12,736 nucleotides of DNA. Origin: an uncultured Bacilli bacterium. GTDB lineage: Bacteria > Bacillota_I > Bacilli_A > RF39 > UBA660. Position numbers and translations under genes: made by a program. Location of the stretch: the NCBI GenBank assembly GCA_934101605.1, contig CAKORS010000030.1:1-12736 (forward strand), given 5' to 3'. The notes beneath the pieces were generated by a model. The model searched no databases. It saw nothing but the letters and a program-made list of their open reading frames with translations, and was not told the origin of the DNA. Within the stretch, counting starts at the first letter, position 1. Every line of letters starts with the position of its first letter. Shown here piece by piece: positions 6,343-12,736 of the stretch.

Positions 6343-7509
6343 ATGAAAATTGCTGTAGCAGGTACAGGTTATGTAGGCTTATCTTTAGCGACTTTGTTAA
6401 GTTTAAAAAATGAAGTAGTTGCTTTAGATATTATAAAAGAAAAGGTGGATATGATAAACAATAGAATATCACCAATAAAGGATAAAGAAATAGAAAAGTA
6501 TTTTGAGGAAAAGGAACTAAATTTAAAAGCTACATTGGATTATAAAGAGGCTTTTATTGACGCACAATATATAATTATTTCAACTCCGACTAATTATGAT
6601 GAAAAAACTAATCATTTTGATACTAAAAGTGTGGAGGATGTAATAGAAAAAATTAAATCATTAGATTTGAAAACAACAGTGGTTATAAAATCTACTGTTC
6701 CTGTTGGATATACAGAAGAAGTTAGAAAAAAATATCAAATGAATAATATAATATTTTCACCTGAATTTTTGAGAGAAGGAAAAGCTTTATATGATAATTT
6801 GTATCCATCTAGAATAATAGTGGGAGAACAATCAGAAAGAGCAGAGATATTTGCTAATTTGTTGAAAGATGCGTCATTAAAAGAGGATGTTGTAGTAAAA
6901 TATATGAATTCCACAGATGCTGAAGCTGTGAAATTGTTTTCTAATACATATCTTGCTTTGAGGGTTGCTTATTTTAATGAGTTAGATACGTATGCTGAGT
7001 TAAAAGGATTAAATACAAAAGATATAATAGATGGTGTATGTTTAGACCCTAGAATAGGTAATCATTATAATAACCCATCTTTTGGATATGGTGGATATTG
7101 TTTACCTAAAGATACTAAACAATTGTTAGCTAATTATCAAAATGTTCCTCAAAATTTAATTGAAGCAATTGTGAAATCAAATGATACTAGAAAAAAACAT
7201 ATAGCAAATATGATATTGGAAAGAAAACCAAAAGTGGTTGGTATATATAGATTAACGATGAAAAGTGGTTCTGATAATTTTAGAACTAGTGCTATACAAG
7301 ATATAATTAGGATATTATCCAAAGAAAAAGTAGGGATTATTTTATATGAACCAACTTTAAAGAATGATTATTTTGAGAATATAAAGGTAATAAATGATTT
7401 GTCAGAATTTAAAGAAAAATCTGATGTAATAGTTGCTAATAGAATAGAAGAAAATATAAGTAATGTTAGAAAAAAAGTGTATACAAGAGATATTTTTTCA
7501 AGAGATTAA
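6343..7509 (+). CDS. ugd: UDP-glucose 6-dehydrogenase
   Basis: This cytoplasmic enzyme oxidises UDP-glucose twice with NAD+ to give UDP-glucuronate, a precursor of acidic capsule and teichuronic-type polymers. The 388-residue length equals that of the compact E. coli Ugd type. The N-terminal Rossmann motif is AVAGTGYVGLSLA (4-16). STPTNYD (80-86), KSTVPVG (116-122) and SPEFLREGKALYDNLYPSRI (139-158) form the sugar-nucleotide region. EAVKLFSNTYLALRVAYFNEL (194-214) is the conserved central helix. The catalytic cysteine is C253 in GYGGYCLPKDTKQ. The C-terminal domain includes GIYRLTMKSGSDNFRTSA, the arginine-containing substrate loop. UDP-mannuronate-type relatives are less likely given these motifs. 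AGGAGG at 6331-6336 gives a strong start at ATG 6343. A hairpin terminator begins at its stop codon, and a flippase operon follows. Confidence 0.95.
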   Translation: MKIAVAGTGYVGLSLATLLSLKNEVVALDIIKEKVDMINNRISPIKDKEIEKYFEEKELNLKATLDYKEAFIDAQYIIISTPTNYDEKTNHFDTKSVEDVIEKIKSLDLKTTVVIKSTVPVGYTEEVRKKYQMNNIIFSPEFLREGKALYDNLYPSRIIVGEQSERAEIFANLLKDASLKEDVVVKYMNSTDAEAVKLFSNTYLALRVAYFNELDTYAELKGLNTKDIIDGVCLDPRIGNHYNNPSFGYGGYCLPKDTKQLLANYQNVPQNLIEAIVKSNDTRKKHIANMILERKPKVVGIYRLTMKSGSDNFRTSAIQDIIRILSKEKVGIILYEPTLKNDYFENIKVINDLSEFKEKSDVIVANRIEENISNVRKKVYTRDIFSRD

Positions 7510-7535
7510 AAAGCAAGTGTCATTGCTTTTTATTT
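7508..7535 (+). terminator. Rho-independent terminator after ugd
   Basis: AAAAAGCAA (7508-7516) pairs exactly with TTGCTTTTT (7523-7531) around the loop GTGTCA. The T-run forms the 3' arm and is followed by ATTT. The hairpin begins within the ugd stop codon, so translation termination and transcription termination are nearly coincident. The A-rich 5' arm could also let it work on the opposite strand. Confidence 0.85.
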
Positions 7536-7562
7536 GTGTGATAAAAATATATATGATATAAT
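7534..7562 (+). promoter_or_regulatory. Strong promoter for the flippase operon
   Basis: TTGTGT (7534-7539) is a good -35. A spacer of exactly 17 bases leads to a perfect TATAAT (7557-7562), which also has the upstream TG (7554-7555) of an extended -10. Transcription would start near 7569, giving a leader of about 31 bases before ATG 7600. It sits directly after the ugd terminator, so the downstream glycan operon has its own expression signal. Confidence 0.75.
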
Positions 7563-7599
7563 CATTATGAGTAAATAAATAAAGAAAGAATGTGAATTA

Positions 7600-9135
7600 A
7601 TGAGAACAAAGAAATCTTTTTTAAATATATTTACTAATTTTGCAAATAATGTATTGTTAAATATTTTAAGATTTATTACAAGAACAATTTTTATAAAGCA
7701 AATTGGGGAATTATATTTAGGAGTAAATGGTTTATTAACTAATATATTAGGGGTTTTAGCTTTAGCGGATTTAGGAATAAGCACTGCTATAGGATATAGT
7801 TTATACAAACCATTGAAAGATAATAATAAAGAAAAAATTAAAACTTTAATGGCTTTTTATAAAAAATCTTATTATATTATAGCTGCAGTAGTATTAATAG
7901 CAGGTATTGGTATTTTGCCATTTTTAAACTTTTTTGTTAATAAAAATGAATGGATTAATGGTTTAGAAATATTTTATTTAATATTCTTAGCTAATATGGT
8001 AATAGGATATTTGTTTAGTTATAAAAGAGTATTAATAACTGCAGATCAAAATGAATATAAGATTAATTTGATAGTTATGATATTTAACTTTTTAATAAGT
8101 GTTGCTCAAATAATAGTATTGTTGGCTTTTAAAAGCTATACACTATATTTGATTGTACAAACAGTGATTTTAGTATTTGAAAATATTTATGTTAATCTTT
8201 ATATAAATAAAATGTATCCTTATATTAAAGAAAAGACTATCAATCCTCTTGAAAAACAAGAAAAGAAGAAAATATTTAGTGATATTAAAGCTCTTATGTA
8301 TCATAAGATAGGATCATATTTTGTTGATTCTACAGATAATTTAATTATTTCAAAATTTATTGGATTATCTGTAGTTGGTTTATATTCAAATTATTCTCTG
8401 ATAATTTCTATACTTAATAAATTTATTAATAATTCTATTTGGGGTATAACTGCATCTTATGGAAATTTAAATGCTACAGAGACTAAAGAAAAAAAATTTA
8501 AAGTATATAATACAATATATTTTATTACGTTTGTTATATTTTCGATTGGAACAGTTTGTATGATTAATTTATTTAACCCTTTCATTGAGAAGGTTTGGTT
8601 GGGAAAGAAATATACGTTATCTTTTGCAATAGTTCTTATTACTTCAATAAATTTCTATGTTAGTGGAATGATGCGTATGAATGATGCTATAAAATCGGCA
8701 ACAGGTTTATATACAAAAGATAAATTTGTTCCAATATTTCAATCAATTATAAATATAGTTGCCAGTTTGATTTTAGTTAATAAATATGGCATTTTAGGTG
8801 TATTTATAGGAACTTTAATAAGTTCAATTTTACCAACAATAGTAAAACCAATAATTATATATAAGAATATTTTTTCGATAAATCCGTCAAAATATTTTAT
8901 TGAATATTTAAAACAAGTAATAATTACTACTTTAGCTGCATTAGTATCTTATTATGTGTTATCGTTGTTAAATATTAATAATGGTATAGTTTATTTTATT
9001 TGTGGCGCTATTATATGTATAGTAATTACAGCTTTAATGATATTTCTATCTTATTTTAAAACAGAGGTGTTTGAAGATATAAAAGAAAGAATAGGAAAGA
9101 TATTTAGGAGAAAAGAGAAGTATGGAAAAAATTAG
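7600..9135 (+). CDS. Wzx-type polysaccharide flippase (MOP superfamily)
   Basis: This is a 511-residue integral membrane protein with roughly 12 to 14 hydrophobic segments, typical of the polysaccharide transporter (PST) branch of the MOP superfamily. Such proteins flip undecaprenyl-diphosphate-linked repeat units to the outer face of the membrane. The opening segment, with RFITRTIFIKQIGELYLGVNGLLTNILGVLALADLGIS-like content (about residues 22-60), is the classic N-terminal signature of Gram-positive PST flippases. A mid-protein IGSYFVDSTDNLIISKFIGLSVVGLYSNY-type region repeats the pattern at the start of the second half. The ribosome site is weak (AAAGAAAGAA, 7581-7590). The gene opens a tight operon; its end overlaps the next glycosyltransferase gene by 14 bases. 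It is likely the exporter for the repeat unit assembled by the downstream glycosyltransferases. Confidence 0.92.
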   Translation: MRTKKSFLNIFTNFANNVLLNILRFITRTIFIKQIGELYLGVNGLLTNILGVLALADLGISTAIGYSLYKPLKDNNKEKIKTLMAFYKKSYYIIAAVVLIAGIGILPFLNFFVNKNEWINGLEIFYLIFLANMVIGYLFSYKRVLITADQNEYKINLIVMIFNFLISVAQIIVLLAFKSYTLYLIVQTVILVFENIYVNLYINKMYPYIKEKTINPLEKQEKKKIFSDIKALMYHKIGSYFVDSTDNLIISKFIGLSVVGLYSNYSLIISILNKFINNSIWGITASYGNLNATETKEKKFKVYNTIYFITFVIFSIGTVCMINLFNPFIEKVWLGKKYTLSFAIVLITSINFYVSGMMRMNDAIKSATGLYTKDKFVPIFQSIINIVASLILVNKYGILGVFIGTLISSILPTIVKPIIIYKNIFSINPSKYFIEYLKQVIITTLAALVSYYVLSLLNINNGIVYFICGAIICIVITALMIFLSYFKTEVFEDIKERIGKIFRRKEKYGKN

Positions 9136-11212
9136 TGTAATAATACCTTGTTATAATGTGGAAAATAGAATTAAAAAATGCTTGGATTCACTTATAAATC
9201 AAACATATGAAAATATTGAGCTAATTTGTATTAATGATGGTTCAACTGATAAAACTTTATCAATATTAAAGGAGTATCAGAAAAAGAATAAAGAAAAAAT
9301 AAAATTGATTAGTAGAGAAAATAGAGGAATAAGTGCAACAAGGAATGAAGGCCTTGATATTGCTTCCGGAAAATATATAGGTTTTGTTGATAGTGATGAC
9401 TATGTAGAAACTGATATGTATAAAAAACTATATCAAAAATTAATTTCTGAAAATGCTGACATAGTTTTTTGTGACTATTATGAAATTGGTAAAAAAAGTA
9501 AACGTGGTATGAGGGTTGGAAGAGAAAATTTCTCTGGTAATTTAAAGAATAATCCCGAATTATTTAATACAATATGGTATGCACCTTGGAATAAATTGTA
9601 TAAAAGAGAATTATTTGATGACATAAGATTTCCTTTAGATACAAAGTATGAAGATTTAAATGCTATATTAAAGGTTTTTGATAAAGCTCATAAGATTGTG
9701 AAGTTGGATGAACCATTATATAATTATGTTTTAAATGAAATGGGGGAAACATTTACTATAAATGAAAAGGTTTTTGATATTTTTAAGATATTTGAAGATT
9801 TGACTTTATATTTTTCAAAATATAAAAACGATAAGAAAATATATAATGAATATGAAAAATTGGTTTGCAATACATTGTTTGATTATGTAAAAGCTTTAAT
9901 TTTATCAAACAAATTTAATTATGATTTTATATATAAATTCTATAAGACAGCTCATTGTATGTTAAATGATAACTTTAAAGGCTGGAAATTTAAATATGTA
10001 TGTAATAGTAATAGTTTTAGTCAATTTAAAACAAGATTGTTACAAATTAATGATTATTTATATTTCAAATATATTAAAAAGAAAAGAAAATTGAAAAAAG
10101 ACATACTGTTTACAGGATTTACTATAACTACAGGTGGTGTTTCAAAAGCGTTAATAAATTTGTTGAACAATATAGATACAAATAAATTTAATGTTACTTT
10201 GATTTTACAAATAAAAGGCGGAGAGTTACAAAAATATATAAGTAAAGATATAAAGGTTAGAGATTATAATTTAAACAAATCTAATATAAAATTGCTTAAA
10301 AAGATTATTAATATTTTGAAATATATACACATATTGTTGGTGAGCCACAATAAATATGATTTTTCTGCTTGCTTTGAATCTGGTTATCCACTTAGTTCTT
10401 TATTAGCACTTACGGCTTCAAAAAATAATGCTTGTTGGATGCATACTAACATTATAAAATATATGGAATTTTCAAATTGGTATAATAATATAGAGGATCC
10501 ATGTATACGTGCTAAACATTTTATCAATAGGATGAAGTTTAGGAGATTTAAATATAAATTATTCGTGTCAAATGACGCTATGAAATCTTATTTGAGTTTA
10601 TATCCTAATGATGACAAGAGTTGTTTTATTTGTCATAATTTTATTGATTATAAATCAATAATAAAAAATTCCAATGAAAAAATAGATTTAAAAAAGCAAA
10701 AGGAATACACTTTTTTAAACGTTAGTAGACACACTGAATATGATAAAAGAATAACTCTTTTAATAGAAGCATGTAAGATATTAAAAGATGAAAATATAAA
10801 GTTTAAAATGATTTTAGTAGGAGATGGAGAAGATCATAAAAATTACGTTAGTTTAGTTAATCAATATAATTTAAATGATAACGTTATATTTACTGGCTTA
10901 AAAAATAATCCATATCCTTATTATAAAATTTCAGATTGTTTTGTTTTAACTTCTAATTTTGAAGGCTATCCAGTTGTATTTAATGAATCTTTAGTTATGA
11001 ATATACCAATTATAACAACAAATATATCTGATGCAGAGAAAGATATAAATAATAAGTATGGAACAATAGTTAATGCTGATTCTAAAGATATAAGTAAAGT
11101 TATGAAAAAATATATAAAAGAAAACAAAAGAATAGTTAATCAGTTTGATTATAAAAAATTTAATAGTGAATCAATGATGATAATTGAGAGGATGATAAAT
11201 AATGAAATATAG
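9122..11212 (+). CDS. Bifunctional glycosyltransferase, GT2-GT4 fusion
   Basis: This 696-residue protein joins two glycosyltransferase domains. Residues 1 to about 230 are a GT2 (GT-A fold): SVIIPCYNVENRI (5-17), INDGSTDKT (37-45), ENRGISATRNEGLDIASGKY (66-85) and the metal-binding DSDDY (90-94). After a helical linker, a GT4-like GT-B region begins near 326 with ILFTGFTITTGGVSKALINLL. Its donor-binding half includes FLNVSRHTEYDKR (531-543), ILVGDGED (564-571), NVIFTGLKNNPYPYY (587-601) and EGYPVVFNE (614-622), the E-x7-E motif of retaining GT4 enzymes. A single polypeptide could therefore add two successive sugars, one with inversion and one with retention. ATG 9122 overlaps the flippase gene by 14 bases, with AGGAG at 9106-9110. 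No frameshift or stop interrupts the join, so the fusion appears genuine. The sugars are unknown. Confidence 0.93.
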   Translation: MEKISVIIPCYNVENRIKKCLDSLINQTYENIELICINDGSTDKTLSILKEYQKKNKEKIKLISRENRGISATRNEGLDIASGKYIGFVDSDDYVETDMYKKLYQKLISENADIVFCDYYEIGKKSKRGMRVGRENFSGNLKNNPELFNTIWYAPWNKLYKRELFDDIRFPLDTKYEDLNAILKVFDKAHKIVKLDEPLYNYVLNEMGETFTINEKVFDIFKIFEDLTLYFSKYKNDKKIYNEYEKLVCNTLFDYVKALILSNKFNYDFIYKFYKTAHCMLNDNFKGWKFKYVCNSNSFSQFKTRLLQINDYLYFKYIKKKRKLKKDILFTGFTITTGGVSKALINLLNNIDTNKFNVTLILQIKGGELQKYISKDIKVRDYNLNKSNIKLLKKIINILKYIHILLVSHNKYDFSACFESGYPLSSLLALTASKNNACWMHTNIIKYMEFSNWYNNIEDPCIRAKHFINRMKFRRFKYKLFVSNDAMKSYLSLYPNDDKSCFICHNFIDYKSIIKNSNEKIDLKKQKEYTFLNVSRHTEYDKRITLLIEACKILKDENIKFKMILVGDGEDHKNYVSLVNQYNLNDNVIFTGLKNNPYPYYKISDCFVLTSNFEGYPVVFNESLVMNIPIITTNISDAEKDINNKYGTIVNADSKDISKVMKKYIKENKRIVNQFDYKKFNSESMMIIERMINNEI

Positions 11213-12125
11213 TATAGTTGTGCCAGTATATAATGTTGGTAATTATATTATAAAGTGTCTTGAAAGCATTAAAAATCAAACGTTTAAGGGAGATTATGAA
11301 GTTATTATTGTAAATGATGGTTCGACGGATAAGAGTGAAGAAATTATAAAGAAATATATACAAAAATTGTCTAATTTTAAATTATATAATCAAAAAAACG
11401 AGGGAGTATCTTCTGCTAGAAATTATGGAATCGAAAAGGCAAGAGGAGAGTTTTTGTTATTTGTGGATGGTGATGATTATATTGCTCCTAATACTTTAGA
11501 GGTTTTTGAAGAATATTTAAAATATAACCCAGATATTATTGTATTTGATTATTATACTGATAATAATGGTGCCTTAAAAAAAGTGCATAGCTATGACGAT
11601 ACTGTAGAGGACAAGGTAAATAGATACATTACAAGTGTTCCTTCTCCTTGTAATAAACTTTTTTCGAAAAAACTATTTGAAAATATAAAATTTTTGAAGA
11701 ATGTATATTATGAGGATTTGGCAACAATTCCAAAGTTGGCTAAATTAACTGATAATATTATATTTATTGAACAATCCCTTTATTATTATGTAAAAAGAAA
11801 TAACTCAATAATGAATAATATGAAATACAATCCTAAAATGGATACAATATTTGTTGTCTTGGAGCAATTAAGAGATTACTATGCTTTAGAAAGACATGAT
11901 GAAATTGAGTATCTACATATAGAACATTTATTAAGAGGGGCATCTCTTAGATATATAGATTGTAATTGTAAAGATCAATTAACTAAAATAATTAATATAA
12001 TGAGTTCAAATTATCCAAAATGGCAAAAAAATAAGTATTATAAAAAATTAAAATTAAAAAAGAGAATTATGTGTCTTTTAATTTATTATAAAAAATATAA
12101 GATAATTAAACTGTTGAGGAGATGA
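11202..12125 (+). CDS. Family 2 glycosyltransferase
   Basis: This is a 307-residue, soluble GT2 enzyme expected to transfer a sugar from a nucleotide donor to the growing lipid-linked repeat unit. The GT-A domain shows YSIVVPVYNVGNYI (3-16), IVNDGSTDKSEE (36-47), NEGVSSARNYGIEKARGEF (66-84) and the metal-binding DGDDY (89-93). VPSPCNKLFSKKLFENIKF and YYEDLATIPKL in the middle are typical of the capsule GT2 enzymes of Bacillota, with the ED pair near the active site. A basic, Lys-rich C-terminal tail may contact the membrane. ATG 11202 overlaps the preceding fusion gene by 11 bases, with GAGAGG at 11186-11191 ahead of it. The stop is TGA, which supports the standard genetic code. The next gene begins 4 bases later. 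Donor and acceptor are unknown. Confidence 0.93.
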   Translation: MKYSIVVPVYNVGNYIIKCLESIKNQTFKGDYEVIIVNDGSTDKSEEIIKKYIQKLSNFKLYNQKNEGVSSARNYGIEKARGEFLLFVDGDDYIAPNTLEVFEEYLKYNPDIIVFDYYTDNNGALKKVHSYDDTVEDKVNRYITSVPSPCNKLFSKKLFENIKFLKNVYYEDLATIPKLAKLTDNIIFIEQSLYYYVKRNNSIMNNMKYNPKMDTIFVVLEQLRDYYALERHDEIEYLHIEHLLRGASLRYIDCNCKDQLTKIINIMSSNYPKWQKNKYYKKLKLKKRIMCLLIYYKKYKIIKLLRR

Positions 12126-12129
12126 TACA

Positions 12130-12736
12130 ATGTTGAGAAAAATTTTTTCAAGCAAATTGGTTTTTTATTTTTTATTAATATCACCAATTATTGATGTAAT
12201 AACATCTGTAATGATAAAACTAAATATAAACATTACATTCGGCATTCTTATTAAAATGTTAGTATTATTTTTTGCAACAATTTATTTGTTATTTTTTGAT
12301 GATAATAAAAAAATAAATTATGTTGTATTTGCAATAATATTATTATTTTCAATTGGAAATATAATTAATAATTTTGATATAATAACTTCACATTTTTTAG
12401 AATATTTTTCTTATTTATTTAAATATATATATTTTATAGTAATGTCTCTTTATTTTATAAAGTATATAAAGAAAAATAAGTTTGAATTAGAAAGTTTGAA
12501 ATATCCAATGATGATTTTATCTATTATTATTGTTTTATCAAACTTAACAGGAACATATTTTTATAGCTATGATATAAAAAGGCTCGGTAATAGTGCTTGG
12601 TATTCAAGTGCTAATGAGTTTGGATCTTTATTAACTCTTTTTTATCCATTATCAATATTTATTTTTATGGATAAAAAAAATGCCAGGTTGGTAGATGTAA
12701 TTTTTGTTTTAATAATAGCTTTTGGATTAATAAACC
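12130..12736 (+). CDS. O-antigen polymerase/ligase-type membrane protein, 5' part only
   Basis: The frame is open from ATG 12130 through the window end, giving 202 codons plus one base. The product is highly hydrophobic, with about six or seven membrane segments already visible (roughly residues 10-28, 36-55, 62-80, 92-110, 126-143, 160-179 and 187-202). SPIIDVITSVMIK at 18-30 and WYSSANEFGSLLTL at 157-170 resemble the start and the S/N-x-N-E region of Wzy/O-antigen ligase-like proteins of Bacillota. Such proteins polymerise repeat units or ligate the finished polymer outside the membrane. GAGGAGA at 12116-12122 is a good ribosome site, and the gene lies 4 bases after the GT2 stop. The catalytic outer loop is beyond the window, so polymerase and ligase cannot be told apart. 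Confidence 0.82.
   Translation, partial: MLRKIFSSKLVFYFLLISPIIDVITSVMIKLNINITFGILIKMLVLFFATIYLLFFDDNKKINYVVFAIILLFSIGNIINNFDIITSHFLEYFSYLFKYIYFIVMSLYFIKYIKKNKFELESLKYPMMILSIIIVLSNLTGTYFYSYDIKRLGNSAWYSSANEFGSLLTLFYPLSIFIFMDKKNARLVDVIFVLIIAFGLIN

Noticed and set aside
7553..7568. Small palindromes (ATGAT-ATA-ATCAT and ATAAT-C-ATTAT) over the flippase promoter -10
   Set aside because: The arms are only five bases and overlap the consensus -10 sequence, so they need no separate explanation. They do not match the xseA palindrome well enough to call a shared operator.
12123..12125. Mycoplasma-type code with TGA read as Trp, prompted by the very low GC content
   Set aside because: TGA ends the GT2 gene exactly where the next gene's ribosome site begins, reading through gives only another stop soon after, and Trp is encoded by TGG in all genes.
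1..12736. CRISPR arrays, tRNA or rRNA genes, insertion sequences, phage genes
   Set aside because: No regularly spaced repeats, transposase or integrase motifs, or RNA gene signatures were seen on either strand by reading. The space between genes is too small for most of them.

Overview
The window is very AT-rich and every convincing gene is on the + strand. TGG is used for Trp and a TGA closes one clear gene (stop at 12123-12125), so the standard bacterial code applies. AGGAGG-type ribosome sites, short TTG/TATAAT-like promoters and the pairing of xseA with xseB point to a low-GC Bacillota (Clostridia- or Bacilli-like). The exact taxon cannot be read from the sequence. The content is a cell-surface glycan locus with a pair of DNA-repair housekeeping genes set into it.

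Region A (1-4640) looks like a lipid-linked modified-sugar module. It holds the 3' end of an ATP-grasp ligase, a GtrB/ArnC-type membrane glycosyltransferase, an NAD-dependent sugar epimerase/dehydratase, two overlapping four-helix half-transporters resembling ArnE/ArnF, and a WecE/RffA-like DegT aminotransferase. A hairpin terminator follows. The inferred job is to make a nucleotide-linked 4-amino sugar (possibly Fuc4N), perhaps acylate it through the ATP-grasp enzyme, load a sugar onto undecaprenyl phosphate and flip it outward. No enzyme that would move it to a final acceptor is visible.

Region B (4640-7535) holds xseA and xseB, the two exonuclease VII subunits, and then ugd (UDP-glucose 6-dehydrogenase). 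There is a candidate promoter with a perfect palindrome before xseA and a candidate promoter before xseB. A strong hairpin terminator closes ugd. xseB and ugd may share a transcript.

Region C (7535-12736) starts at a very good promoter. It runs as a tight, overlapping operon: a Wzx-type flippase, a bifunctional GT2-GT4 glycosyltransferase, a second GT2, and the start of an O-antigen polymerase/ligase-type membrane protein cut by the window end. This is the core of a Wzx/Wzy-type polysaccharide pathway, and ugd just upstream could supply its UDP-glucuronate.

No RNA genes, CRISPR arrays, insertion sequences, phage genes or origins were found. No stretch longer than 300 bases lacks a gene. The most interesting aspect is the Region A cassette, an Arn-like set of parts with an aminotransferase and an ATP-grasp ligase in what appears to be a Gram-positive.
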